Position numbers and translations under genes: made by a program | Notes under the pieces: generated by a model | The model's database searches: none | The model's input: the letters and a program-made list of their open reading frames with translations, nothing else | Told to the model about the DNA's origin: nothing | NCBI RefSeq assembly: GCF_026240945.1 | Contig: NZ_JAPFPY010000001.1 | Coordinates: 124,001-188,000 of the forward strand | Source: Mycolicibacterium sp. J2 | GTDB taxonomy: Bacteria > Actinomycetota > Actinomycetes > Mycobacteriales > Mycobacteriaceae | DNA length: 64,000 nt | Direction of reading: 5' to 3' | In this document: piece after piece, positions 45,486-56,097 of the stretch | How positions within the stretch are numbered: position 1 is the stretch's first letter | How the letters are laid out: every line of letters starts with the position of its first letter

Positions 45486-46805
45486 GTGACTGTGACCGCC
45501 ACGCCGGCCCCCGGTGACCAGGACCGGACCATCTCCCCGCAAGCGCGCACCGCGTTGTGGGCCAGCCTGGTCGGCACCACCATCGAGTGGTACGACTTCT
45601 TCCTCTACGCCACCGCGGCCAGCCTGGTGTTCAACCACGCGTTCTTCCCGGACCAGACCACGTTCGTCGGGACGCTGTTGTCATTCGCGACCTTCGCGGT
45701 CGGCTTCGTGGTCCGCCCCATCGGCGGTTTCGTGTTCGGCCACGTCGGCGATCGGATCGGCCGCAAGAAAACCCTCGCACTGACGATGCTCTTGATGGGC
45801 GGGGCCACCGCGCTGATGGGCGTGCTGCCCACCGCGGCGCAGATCGGTGTGCTGGCACCGATCCTGTTGCTGCTGTTGCGCATCGTCCAGGGTTTCGCGC
45901 TGGGCGGGGAATGGGCAGGCGCGGTGCTGCTGGCCGTCGAGCACAGCCCACGGCGCCGGCGCGGCCTGTTCGGCAGCATCCCGCAGATCGGCTTGGCGCT
46001 CGGCCTGGCCTTGGGCACCGGGGTGTTCGCGGTGCTGCAGGCCACCCTGTCGGACGCCGCATTCCTGGCCTACGGCTGGCGCATCGCCTTCCTGCTGAGC
46101 ATCGCTCTGGTGGCGTTCGGTGTGGTGGTGCGACTGAAGGCCAGTGAGACCCCGGCTTTCGAGAGGGTGCGCGATGCCGGCGACCGCGCGGCGGTGCCGC
46201 TGCGCGAGGTGTTCAAGCCCCCGGTGCTGCGCTCCACCGTGCTGGGCATGTTGTCCCGTTGGGGCGAGGGCGCGGCGTTCAACACCTGGGGCGTCTTCGC
46301 GATCTCCTACGCCACCGGGACACTCAAGCTGGCGAAGGTACCGGTGCTGGTGTCGGTCACGGTGGCCGCGTTGCTGATGGCGGCCTTGCTGCCGATCTCG
46401 GGCCTGCTGACCGATCGGTTCGGCGCCCAGCGGATCTACGCGACCGGTATCGCAGCCTACGGGCTGGCGGTGTTCCCGGCGTTTGCGCTGTTCGGCACCA
46501 AGAACATCGCCTTGTACGCGGTGGCCATGCTGGTGGTGTTCGGTGTCATCCATGCGTGGTTCTACGGGGCGCAGGGCACGTTGTACGCGTCGCTGTTCCC
46601 CGCGCGGATCCGCTACACCGGATTGTCGACGGTGTATCAACTCTCCGGCGTGTATGCCTCGGGCCTGACCCCGTTGATCCTCACGGCGCTGATCGGCGCG
46701 GCCGGCGGGTCGCCGTGGATCGCGTGCGCGTATCTGGCCGGCACTGCGGTGATCAGTGTGGCCGCGACGCTGGCGCTGAAGCCGACGCCGTTGGACCAGA
46801 TCTAG
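45486..46805 (+). CDS. MHS-family MFS transporter (metabolite/proton symporter)
   Basis: A 439-residue, 12-helix major facilitator of the metabolite:H+ symporter group. Typical strings: ASLVGTTIEWYDFFLYATAA, VVRPIGGFVFGHVGDRIGRK (loop 2-3 motif), RIVQGFALGGEWAGAVLLAVE and ASLFPARIRYTGLS. Substrates in this family are organic acids, betaines or shikimate-like compounds; undetermined here. GTG 45486 was preferred over TTG 45477. It follows the TetR gene by 41 bases. Confidence 0.88.
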   Translation: MTVTATPAPGDQDRTISPQARTALWASLVGTTIEWYDFFLYATAASLVFNHAFFPDQTTFVGTLLSFATFAVGFVVRPIGGFVFGHVGDRIGRKKTLALTMLLMGGATALMGVLPTAAQIGVLAPILLLLLRIVQGFALGGEWAGAVLLAVEHSPRRRRGLFGSIPQIGLALGLALGTGVFAVLQATLSDAAFLAYGWRIAFLLSIALVAFGVVVRLKASETPAFERVRDAGDRAAVPLREVFKPPVLRSTVLGMLSRWGEGAAFNTWGVFAISYATGTLKLAKVPVLVSVTVAALLMAALLPISGLLTDRFGAQRIYATGIAAYGLAVFPAFALFGTKNIALYAVAMLVVFGVIHAWFYGAQGTLYASLFPARIRYTGLSTVYQLSGVYASGLTPLILTALIGAAGGSPWIACAYLAGTAVISVAATLALKPTPLDQI

Positions 46806-46807
46806 GG

Positions 46808-46816
46808 TTATCCACA
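46808..46816 (+). other. Isolated perfect DnaA-box sequence
   Basis: TTATCCACA lies 3 bases after the symporter stop and 52 bases before the second DUF559-like gene. No further boxes cluster with it, so it is not an origin. Confidence 0.5.
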
Positions 46817-46867
46817 GGGCCGCGATCGGGTCTGTCGGTCGCCGGCGCGATGCGCTGCCATTGAGCG

Positions 46868-47704
46868 GTGGCAGGTATCGCAGCTCTCCTGGCGGCGAAC
46901 GGCGGAGTGCTGTGCGCCGCGCAGTTGCGTGCCGCGGGATTGTCGCCGGCGCAGCTCAGAAAGCTCCCCGGGTGGTCGCAGGTGCGCCGTGGCTGGTACG
47001 CCAGCCGGTCCGCCGACCCGCTGGTCGTCCGGGCGGTATCGGCCGGAGGCGTGGTGGGCTGCACGTCGGCATTGCGTCTCCGGCGGGTCTGGGTCCCCGA
47101 CTCCACCACCCTGCACATCCGGTATTCACCGCGGGCGCGTCGATCCCGGGCCGGGGTTCGGTCCTGTCAGCCGTATCGCCTGGATCCGCCGATCGTCGGC
47201 GCCGTCGACCCGATGGAGATCGCGGTCGCGTCAGCGGCCAACTGCCTGGATGTCGAGGGCCTGATCGTCGTGCTGGACTCGATGCTGAACAAGCAGATGA
47301 TCGAGATGGCCGATGTGCGGGCGATCGTGGCCGCTTCGCGATTCGCACATCTGAACCTGGCCGAGCGGTGCGACGCCCGCAGCGAGTCCGGCACCGAGAC
47401 CATCATCCGATTGCGGCTGCGCGCCCTGGGAATACACCTGCGGACGCAGGTAGCGGTCGCCGGAGTCGGCCGGGTCGACCTCCTCGTGGGTGACCGGCTC
47501 ATCATCGAAGCAGACAGCCGTGAGCACCACCTGCCCCGCTATCAGGTCGACCGGACCCGCGATCGGGTCGCAACCGGCCTGGGATTCCTGGTGATTCGGC
47601 TGACCTATGAGGATGTCATGTACCGCTGGGATGCGGCCTTGGTGGACATATTGTCGGTGATCCGGAGAAGGGACCATCGGGGACCGATCGTAAAGACACC
47701 CTGA
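46868..47704 (+). CDS. AbiEi-like / DUF559-like nuclease-fold protein
   Basis: A 278-residue protein. N-terminal helix-turn-helix of the AbiEi_4 type: GGVLCAAQLRAAGLSPAQLRKL then VRRGWYAS. A middle AbiEi-like domain (VSAGGVVGCTSALRLRRVWV) is followed by a PD-(D/E)xK-type end: SGTETIIRLRLRALGI, GRVDLLVGDRLIIEADSREHH, with Glu, Asp and Glu-x-Asp in the usual order, and VDRTRDRVATGLGFLVIRLTYEDV. No toxin partner is adjacent. The GTG lies inside a CTGCCA/TGGCAG stem (46855-46874). It is a distant relative of the gene at 24.1 kb. Confidence 0.72.
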   Translation: MAGIAALLAANGGVLCAAQLRAAGLSPAQLRKLPGWSQVRRGWYASRSADPLVVRAVSAGGVVGCTSALRLRRVWVPDSTTLHIRYSPRARRSRAGVRSCQPYRLDPPIVGAVDPMEIAVASAANCLDVEGLIVVLDSMLNKQMIEMADVRAIVAASRFAHLNLAERCDARSESGTETIIRLRLRALGIHLRTQVAVAGVGRVDLLVGDRLIIEADSREHHLPRYQVDRTRDRVATGLGFLVIRLTYEDVMYRWDAALVDILSVIRRRDHRGPIVKTP

Positions 47705-47745
47705 CAGCCGCGCCACGCCTATATGTCGATGGCGGTGCTGTCAGG
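47700..47745. terminator. Hairpin after the second DUF559-like gene
   Basis: Arms at 47700-47714 and 47731-47745, 15 bases with two mismatches (CCTGACAGC pairs with GCTGTCAGG and CGCC with GGCG), with a 16-base loop. The gene's stop codon is in the left arm. No U tract; a second hairpin follows. Confidence 0.55.
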
Positions 47746-47757
47746 CTGACATTACGA

Positions 47758-47792
47758 AAAAGCCCCGGCGCGCGGAGCGCACCGGGGCTTTT
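47758..47792. terminator. Bidirectional terminator after groEL2
   Basis: AAAAGCCCCGG (47758-47768) pairs with CCGGGGCTTTT (47782-47792). The A tract on one side and T tract on the other make it a rho-independent terminator in both directions, serving groEL2 and the convergent DUF559-like gene. Confidence 0.85.
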
Positions 47793-47805
47793 CTCGTGAA
47801 AGGAC

Positions 47806-49530
<1,725 letters not shown>

Positions 49531-49543
49531 TCACCGTCCCGAC

Positions 49544-49570
49544 CTAGCACTCACCAGTTGAGAGTGCCAA
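49544..49570. promoter_or_regulatory. CIRCE element 1 (HrcA operator) of groEL2
   Basis: TAGCACTC (49545-49552), 9-base spacer, GAGTGCCAA (49562-49570). It differs from the CIRCE consensus only at the outer bases. It lies about 115 bases upstream of groEL2. Confidence 0.88.
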
Positions 49571-49578
49571 GTACGTTC

Positions 49579-49605
49579 TTAGCACTCGACCAGGGCGAGT
49601 GCAAG
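49579..49605. promoter_or_regulatory. CIRCE element 2 (HrcA operator) of groEL2
   Basis: TTAGCACTC (49579-49587), 9-base spacer, GAGTGCAAG (49597-49605). Eight bases separate it from element 1. It ends 16 bases from the stop of the upstream TetR gene. Confidence 0.88.
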
Positions 49606-49621
49606 GTCGGCGACGGCCGGT

Positions 49622-50161
49622 TCACCGCGGGCGCAAACCGTCGATCACCACTTCGGTGCCACGTTCGGCAACCCCGGGGTTGTAGGCCTGCATCGCCTGC
49701 AGGCCGACGACGAGCGCCTTCACCTCGGGCACGGTCACATCCGGGCGGACCACCCCCGCTCGTTGTGCCGCCAGCAGCAGGTCTCCCACCATGCCGAGGA
49801 ACTGGGCCTCGGCCTCGGGCAGGGCGCTGTTGACATCCACCCCGGCGCCGGCCAGTGCGTCGACCAGGCCGCGATCCGTGGCCCCCCACTGCAGCACCAT
49901 CGCGCGGATCAGCTCGAACAGCCCACCGGCCGGATCGGCCGCCAACAGGGCGCGGCCGCCCTCGATGATCTGCTGCATCCGGTCCGCCACCACCGCCCGG
50001 AACAGATCTTCCTTGGTGGGGAAATGCCGGTAGACGGTGCCCGCCCCCACCCCGGCCCGGCGGGCGATCTCATCGATGGGGACACCCAACCCCTCGGCGG
50101 CAAAGGTCTGGTAGGCGACGTCGAGCACCTTGGCTCGATTGCGGGCCGCATCCGCGCGCAC
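49622..50161 (-). CDS. TetR-family regulator
   Basis: A 179-residue TetR protein: DVAYQTFAAEGLGVPIDEIA, then HTH RRAGVGAGTVYRHFPTKEDLF. The C-terminal part (VVIDGLRP end, GVVRPDVTVPEV) is typical of TetR proteins controlling adjacent dehydrogenases. It is divergent from the SDR at 50263, with a candidate operator in the 101-base gap. GTG 50161 was used; an ATG at 50169 is out of frame. Target beyond the SDR unknown. Confidence 0.83.
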   Translation of the reverse strand: MRADAARNRAKVLDVAYQTFAAEGLGVPIDEIARRAGVGAGTVYRHFPTKEDLFRAVVADRMQQIIEGGRALLAADPAGGLFELIRAMVLQWGATDRGLVDALAGAGVDVNSALPEAEAQFLGMVGDLLLAAQRAGVVRPDVTVPEVKALVVGLQAMQAYNPGVAERGTEVVIDGLRPR

Positions 50162-50219
50162 GACTCATCACCTCACGGGAATCAACAAAGCGGGGCGTGC
50201 GTTCCGTATATTTGCAACT

Positions 50220-50241
50220 AAACGGAGAACCAACTCCGCTT
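50220..50241. promoter_or_regulatory. Candidate TetR operator between divergent TetR and SDR genes
   Basis: Imperfect palindrome AAACGGAG (50220-50227) - AACCAA - CTCCGCTT (50234-50241), 7 of 8 arm bases paired. It lies 22 bases before the SDR start, where an AGGAG Shine-Dalgarno follows. Confidence 0.5.
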
Positions 50242-50262
50242 AACCCGCCCTAGGAGTTTGTC

Positions 50263-51204
50263 ATGTCCCACTGGAGCACTGCCAACATTCCCGCTCAGAC
50301 GGGCCGCACCGCCGTGGTCACGGGTGCCAACACCGGCCTCGGTTTCGAGACCGCGAAGGCACTCGCGGACAAGGGCGCGCACGTCGTGCTGGCCGTCCGT
50401 GATCTCGACAAGGGCCGCGCGGCGGCCGAACGCATCGGCGGCGACGTCGTCGTGCAACGACTCGACCTCGGCTCGCTGGCCTCGGTGCGCGCGGCCGCCG
50501 AAGAGCTCAAGGACACGTACAGCACCATCGACCTGCTGATCAACAACGCCGGAGTGATGACCCCGCCCAAACAGACCACCACCGACGGGTTCGAGCTGCA
50601 GTTCGGCACCAACCACCTCGGCCACTTCGCCCTCACCGGCCTGCTGCTGGACCGCCTGCTGCCGGTACCCGGGTCCCGAGTGGTGACGGTCAGCAGTGTC
50701 GGGCACCGCTTCGCCCGTGCCATCCGGTTCGAGGATCTGCAGTGGGAGCGCGACTACAACCGCATCGTCGCCTACGGCCAGTCCAAGCTGGCCAACCTGA
50801 TGTTCACCTATGAACTGCAACGCCGGCTCACCGGACAGCGCACGACGGCGCTGGCCGCACACCCGGGCGGCTCGGACACCGAACTGGCGCGTCACCTGCC
50901 GCGCGCCCTGCAGTTGGCGATCCCCTTGGCGCGGGCACTGTTCCAGGAGGCCGCGATGGGAGCGCTGCCCACCCTGCGGGCCGCCACCGACCCGGGCGCA
51001 CTGGGTGGGCAGTACTACGGACCCGACGGGTTCGCCGAACAGAAGGGCCACCCCGAGGTGGTGACCTCCAGCGAATACTCCTACGAGGTCGACGCGCAGC
51101 GCCGGCTGTGGGCGGTGTCCGAGGAGCTCACCGGCGTCACCTACCCCGCGTCACTGGACGACCCGGTCACGCAATGGGACGAACTCCCATCCGGCCGCGC
51201 GTAA
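50263..51204 (+). CDS. Short-chain dehydrogenase/reductase (paralogue of the 55.2 kb gene)
   Basis: A 313-residue [61 protein letters not shown], and [19 protein letters not shown]. It shares most of its length with the Rv0439c-like gene at 55171. Odd: the paralogue stops directly after LTGVTFP-V, but here the frame reads on for 17 more residues (ending LPSGRA) across the 3' end of the deacetylase gene. The ATG has AGGAG. Substrate unknown. Confidence 0.87.
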   Translation: MSHWSTANIPAQTGRTAVVTGANTGLGFETAKALADKGAHVVLAVRDLDKGRAAAERIGGDVVVQRLDLGSLASVRAAAEELKDTYSTIDLLINNAGVMTPPKQTTTDGFELQFGTNHLGHFALTGLLLDRLLPVPGSRVVTVSSVGHRFARAIRFEDLQWERDYNRIVAYGQSKLANLMFTYELQRRLTGQRTTALAAHPGGSDTELARHLPRALQLAIPLARALFQEAAMGALPTLRAATDPGALGGQYYGPDGFAEQKGHPEVVTSSEYSYEVDAQRRLWAVSEELTGVTYPASLDDPVTQWDELPSGRA

Positions 51205-51894
51205 CTGCGGGATCGCCGCGGCGTACCCGGCGGCCGTCCCACCCTCCGGGTGGTTCATGTGCGAGATGACGATCGACCCCGGGGCGGCGCCGAGCAGGTT
51301 GGCGCGCACCTTCGCCGCAGGCAGCGTCGCCCCGGCATCGCCGTTGACCGTGAAGCCCAGCGGCCGCTCACCGAGGTCGTGCACGATCGACACCGCGGCA
51401 TCGTCGTAGTGTGCGGTGCCGGTGCGGAACCAGGTGGGCGGCTTGCCGGTCAGCTCGATGATTCGCTGCCTACCCGCCGAGACCTCGTCGACCACCTCGG
51501 CGGGCGAGCGGGTACCCGCGATGCCGTAGGCCGAGCGACCGGTCACCGACAGTGGCACATGCCGGAGGCCGTGGTTGCCGATCTCGAACAACGGATCGGC
51601 GGCCAGTTCCGCGGCCCGGTCGCGGTGCTGATCGATCCACCTGGCGTTGAGGAACAACACCGCCGGCACCTGATTGCGCCGCAAAGTGTCCAGGAGCGCG
51701 TCGTCGCAGCCGCTGCCCGGGCAGGCGTCGAACGTCAGCGCCAGTTGGCGCCCCTCTGGCGCGAACGAGGTCGCGATGCCGGGCAGCGCCATCCCCCACG
51801 GACCGGGCACCCTGGCGGCCACCGCCCGCGGCGCGCACACCCCCGCAGCGACCGCGGCGGACCCGGCCGCCAGAAACATCCGCCTGGTGATCAC
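51151..51894 (-). CDS. Tat-exported polysaccharide deacetylase
   Basis: A 247-residue NodB-homology deacetylase. A twin-arginine signal peptide, ITRRMFLAAGSAAVAAG with AVAA cleavage, opens the protein. The catalytic domain has LTFDACPGSGCDD (the TFDD motif changed to TFDAC), GNHGLRHVPLS (second motif, His metal ligands) and WFRTGTAHYDD. Substitution in the first motif leaves activity uncertain. Family members deacetylate N-acetyl sugars in the wall. GTG 51894 is used to keep the RR motif. It overlaps the convergent SDR by 54 bases. Confidence 0.8.
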   Translation of the reverse strand: MITRRMFLAAGSAAVAAGVCAPRAVAARVPGPWGMALPGIATSFAPEGRQLALTFDACPGSGCDDALLDTLRRNQVPAVLFLNARWIDQHRDRAAELAADPLFEIGNHGLRHVPLSVTGRSAYGIAGTRSPAEVVDEVSAGRQRIIELTGKPPTWFRTGTAHYDDAAVSIVHDLGERPLGFTVNGDAGATLPAAKVRANLLGAAPGSIVISHMNHPEGGTAAGYAAAIPQLRAAGWEFVPLRDRVVQ

Positions 51895-51968
51895 CTGTCC
51901 GGAGGCTAGGCGCCGACTCTGAACACACTGTGTCCCGCAACTGTGGGTTTGCTGCGGTGGCGCGGACG

Positions 51969-51981
51969 TAGGGTGGTCCCG
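51969..51981 (+). promoter_or_regulatory. Leaderless promoter of the cupin gene
   Basis: TAGGGT (51969-51974), 7 bases, ATG at 51982. Confidence 0.5.
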
Positions 51982-52476
51982 ATGTCGCTGATCGTGCCGC
52001 CCTACCCGCCGCCCCGCTACACCGAGGACCAACCCGAGGTCAGCGCATGGCTGCGACCGGGAGACCAGCCTCCCGACCACGATTCCCATGGCCTGGTGCA
52101 GTACCACTACCTCGCCAACCAACAGCAGACCGGTGGCGACTACGGGTTGTTTCGCGTCGAACTGGGCCCGAAGGCCGGCGGTCCGGCTCCGCACTATCAC
52201 CGGGCCATGTCCGAAGCGTTCTTCGTGCTCGGCGGTGAGGTCGAGATCCATGACGGCACCGGCTGGTCGACGGCCCGGACGAACGACTTCCTCTACGTCC
52301 CGCCGGGCGGCATCCACGGTTTTCGTAACGTCTCCGAGGCTCCGGCATCGCTGCTGATGCTCTTCGCCCCCGGCGCGCCACGCGAGCACTACTTCGAGAA
52401 CCTGGGCGAGCTGGCGGGCATGACCGATGCCGAACGCACCGAGTGGTTCGAACGCAACGACAACTTCTTCGTGTGA
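51982..52476 (+). CDS. Cupin-domain protein
   Basis: A 164-residue single-domain cupin. Motif 1: GGPAPHYHRAMSEAFFVLGGE with two His and a Glu for metal; motif 2: YVPPGGIHGFRNVSEAP with the third His. The C-terminal EHYFENLGELAGMTD resembles quercetinase-like cupins; the ligand or reaction is unknown. Predicted leaderless. It is followed by the SF2 helicase after 89 bases with its own promoter. Confidence 0.83.
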   Translation: MSLIVPPYPPPRYTEDQPEVSAWLRPGDQPPDHDSHGLVQYHYLANQQQTGGDYGLFRVELGPKAGGPAPHYHRAMSEAFFVLGGEVEIHDGTGWSTARTNDFLYVPPGGIHGFRNVSEAPASLLMLFAPGAPREHYFENLGELAGMTDAERTEWFERNDNFFV

Positions 52477-52534
52477 CCCGGCGCGCCCGGTGCGACACGT
52501 CCTGCGGGTATGCGAACCCGGAAGCCCTTGCCCT

Positions 52535-52565
52535 AGACTGCCCTTCGACCAGATAGGAGTCTCGG
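52535..52565 (+). promoter_or_regulatory. Promoter and ribosome binding site of the helicase gene
   Basis: TAGACT (52535-52540), a leader of roughly 19 bases, ATAGGAG (52554-52560) and GTG 52566. Unlike many genes here this one has a classical leader. Confidence 0.5.
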
Positions 52566-54296
52566 GTGCGGCCTCACGATGCGCCGGTTTCAGGCACGGC
52601 CGGGGCGCCCAGCACCCAGGCTTTGCGGGGCTGGCAACGTCGGGCATTGGTGAAGTATCTGTCCGCCAAGCCCAAGGATTTCCTGGCCGTCGCGACCCCC
52701 GGCGCCGGCAAGACCACCTTCGCCCTGCGCATCGCGGGGGAGTTGCTCAGCGATCGCACCGTCGACCAGGTGGTCGTGGTGGTCCCCACCGAACACCTCA
52801 AGACCCAGTGGGCGCAGGCCGCAAGCCGGGTCGGCATCGCGATCGACCCGAAGTTCAGCAACTCGGCCGGCCAGACCTCGAGCGACTACCACGGCATCGC
52901 CGTCACCTACGCCCAGGTGGCCAGCCACCCCACCCGGCACCGGGTGCGCACCGAGAACCACCGGACGTTGGTCATCTTCGACGAGATCCACCACGGCGGT
53001 GACGCCAAGAGTTGGGGCGACGGCATCCGGGAGGCCTACAGCGACGCCACCCACCGGCTGGCCCTGACCGGTACCCCGTTCCGCAGCGACGACAGCCCCA
53101 TCCCGTTCGTCACCTACGAGACCGACGGCGCCGGTTTCCAGCGCTCACAGGCCGACCACGTGTACGGCTACGCCGACGCGCTGGCCGACGGTGTGGTGCG
53201 CCCCGTCGTGTTCATGGCCTATTCGGGTGAGGCCCGCTGGCGCGACAGCGCCGGCGAGGAACACGCGGCCCGGCTCGGGGAACCGCTGACCGCCGAACAG
53301 ACCGCGCGGGCCTGGCGCACCGCGCTGAACCCCGCCGGGGAGTGGATGCCCGCGGTGATCGCCGCGGCCGACACCCGGCTGCAGCAGAAACGTCAGCACG
53401 TGCCCGATGCCGGCGGCATGATCATCGCCACCGATCAGACCGCCGCCCGCGCCTACGCCAAGCTGCTCACCACGATCACCGGTGAAGAGCCCACCGTCGT
53501 GTTGTCCGACGACCCGACGGCCTCGAACAAGATCTCGCAGTTCTCCGAATCCAGCACCCGGTGGATGGTCGCGGTGCGCATGGTCTCCGAGGGTGTCGAC
53601 GTGCCACGGTTGGCGGTCGGGGTGTACGCGACGAGCGCCTCCACCCCGCTGTTCTTCGCCCAGGCCATCGGCCGGTTCGTCCGCAGCCGTCGCCCCGGTG
53701 AGACGGCGAGCATCTTCCTGCCCTCGGTGCCCAACCTGTTGCAGCTGGCCTCCGAGATGGAGGAGCAGCGCAACCACGTGCTCGGCAAGCCGCACCGCGA
53801 GAAGGACGGCCTCGACGACGAACTGCTCGAGGACGCCGAGAAGCGCAAGGACGAGAAGTCGGACCTGGACCGGGGTTTCGAGTACCTGGGTGCCGAAGCC
53901 GAACTGGACCAGGTGATCTTCGAGGGCTCCTCGTTCGGCACCTCCACCCCCGCAGGCAGCGAGGAGGAGGCCGACTACCTCGGTATCCCCGGGCTGCTCG
54001 ACACCGACCAGATGCGCGATCTGCTGCGCCGCCGCCAGGACGAGCAGTTGCAGAAGCGCACGACTTCGGGTGCACCGCCCCCGCAGACCACCCACGGCCA
54101 GTTGCGGGACCTGCGCCGCGAACTCAACGTGCTGGTGTCGGCATTGCACCACCGCACCGGCCGGCCGCACGGCTGGATCCACAACGAGCTGCGCCGCCGC
54201 CGCGGCGGTCCGCCCGTCGCGGCGGCCACCCGCGAACAGCTGCAGGAACGCATCGACGCGGTACGCGAGATGCAGCGCGAACTGTCGGGCGGTTAG
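52566..54296 (+). CDS. DEAD/DEAH-box SF2 helicase
   Basis: A 576-residue SF2 ATPase. Motif Q-like LRGWQRRALVKYL, motif I AVATPGAGKTT, motif Ia VVVPTEHLKTQW, motif II VIFDEIHHGG, motif III ALTGTPFRS, motif V VRMVSEGVDVPRL and motif VI FAQAIGRFVRSRRPG. The plan is that of a restriction-type or XPB-like DNA translocase without a nuclease domain. The C-terminal 150 residues are charged and helical with VSALHHRTGRPHGWIHNEL. No partner methylase or nuclease is adjacent. Its 3' end overlaps the HAD gene by 4 bases. Confidence 0.85.
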   Translation: MRPHDAPVSGTAGAPSTQALRGWQRRALVKYLSAKPKDFLAVATPGAGKTTFALRIAGELLSDRTVDQVVVVVPTEHLKTQWAQAASRVGIAIDPKFSNSAGQTSSDYHGIAVTYAQVASHPTRHRVRTENHRTLVIFDEIHHGGDAKSWGDGIREAYSDATHRLALTGTPFRSDDSPIPFVTYETDGAGFQRSQADHVYGYADALADGVVRPVVFMAYSGEARWRDSAGEEHAARLGEPLTAEQTARAWRTALNPAGEWMPAVIAAADTRLQQKRQHVPDAGGMIIATDQTAARAYAKLLTTITGEEPTVVLSDDPTASNKISQFSESSTRWMVAVRMVSEGVDVPRLAVGVYATSASTPLFFAQAIGRFVRSRRPGETASIFLPSVPNLLQLASEMEEQRNHVLGKPHREKDGLDDELLEDAEKRKDEKSDLDRGFEYLGAEAELDQVIFEGSSFGTSTPAGSEEEADYLGIPGLLDTDQMRDLLRRRQDEQLQKRTTSGAPPPQTTHGQLRDLRRELNVLVSALHHRTGRPHGWIHNELRRRRGGPPVAAATREQLQERIDAVREMQRELSGG

Positions 54297-55108
54297 AGTC
54301 CCAGCAGTTCGGGCAGGTCGGCGACCGAATCGATGACGCGGTTGGGCTGCATGGCGAAATCGTCTGCGGCCCAACGGTCCAAGGTGGCCTGCCGGAACTT
54401 GCCGGTGCGCACCAGCACGCCGGTCATGCCGACCACCTGCGCGGCCAGCACGTCGTTGTTGAGGTCGTCGCCGACCATGTACATCTCCTCGGGATCCACG
54501 CCGAGCCGGTTCGCGGCCGCCAGGAAACCCTGCGGTGCCGGCTTACCGACGGCGGTGGCCTTGCGACCGGATGTCTCCTCCATCCCGATCAGGTACATCC
54601 CGGTGTCCACCCGCAGTCCGTCGGTGGTGGTCCACGCGGTGCTGCGGTGCATCGCCACCACCGGCACCCCCTGGGCCATCCAGTCATACACCCAGCTCAG
54701 GGTCAGATGGCTGTATTCCGGGCCCGCGCCGCCGAGCAGCACGACGTCCGGGGTTTCCGGCGCGGCCGGCCCGGTGAACTGATGCGAGTAGACGATGTCC
54801 ACGCCGGCCATGTCCTCGGCGATGTCCCCGCTGTTCACCAGGAAACAGCGGGCACCGGGATAGCGGTCACGCACGTACTCGGCGGTGAGCAGCGCCGAGG
54901 TCACCACCTCGTCGGGCGTGACGGCCATGCCGGCCGCCGTGAGCAGGTCGGCGATCTGCCTGCGGGTGCGGGTGGTGGTGTTGGTCAGGTAGCTACGGGC
55001 GATCTGGTTCGCCGACAGGGCCTGCAGCGCCTCGGCCGCGCCCGGAATCGGTTGCCACGACGTCACCAGGACACCGTCGATATCGAACAGCACGCCACCG
55101 ATCGCCAT
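54293..55108 (-). CDS. HAD-superfamily hydrolase, NagD/subclass IIA
   Basis: A 271-residue HAD phosphatase. Motif [14 protein letters not shown] (nucleophile and acid Asp), motif [14 protein letters not shown], a C2 cap, and motifs III-IV in GKPAPQGFL and [15 protein letters not shown]. It is in the NagD/LHPP group, which removes phosphate from nucleotides or sugar phosphates; substrate unknown. The ATG follows TACTGT and 6 bases. Confidence 0.86.
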   Translation of the reverse strand: MAIGGVLFDIDGVLVTSWQPIPGAAEALQALSANQIARSYLTNTTTRTRRQIADLLTAAGMAVTPDEVVTSALLTAEYVRDRYPGARCFLVNSGDIAEDMAGVDIVYSHQFTGPAAPETPDVVLLGGAGPEYSHLTLSWVYDWMAQGVPVVAMHRSTAWTTTDGLRVDTGMYLIGMEETSGRKATAVGKPAPQGFLAAANRLGVDPEEMYMVGDDLNNDVLAAQVVGMTGVLVRTGKFRQATLDRWAADDFAMQPNRVIDSVADLPELLGL

Positions 55109-55120
55109 GTGCCGACAGTA
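55109..55120 (-). promoter_or_regulatory. Leaderless promoter of the HAD hydrolase gene
   Basis: TACTGT (55120-55115 on the minus strand), 6 bases, ATG at 55108. Confidence 0.5.
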
Positions 55121-55156
55121 AACGGCCGGTCCCCTGGCGCAACTCGGGCCGCCCAG

Positions 55157-55170
55157 TAGTGTTGCCGAAC
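55157..55170 (+). promoter_or_regulatory. Leaderless promoter of the SDR-moeA operon
   Basis: TAGTGT (55157-55162), 8 bases, ATG at 55171. This decides the start against a GTG at 55159. Confidence 0.5.

Positions 55171-56096
<926 letters not shown>

Positions 56097-56097
<1 letters not shown>

Noticed and set aside
46808..46816. Replication origin suggested by a DnaA box
   Set aside because: One isolated box, no AT-rich unwinding region, and no dnaA/dnaN context.
52566..54296. Restriction-modification or DISARM-like defence locus around the SF2 helicase
   Set aside because: Neighbours are a cupin and a HAD phosphatase; no methylase, nuclease or defence partner is present.
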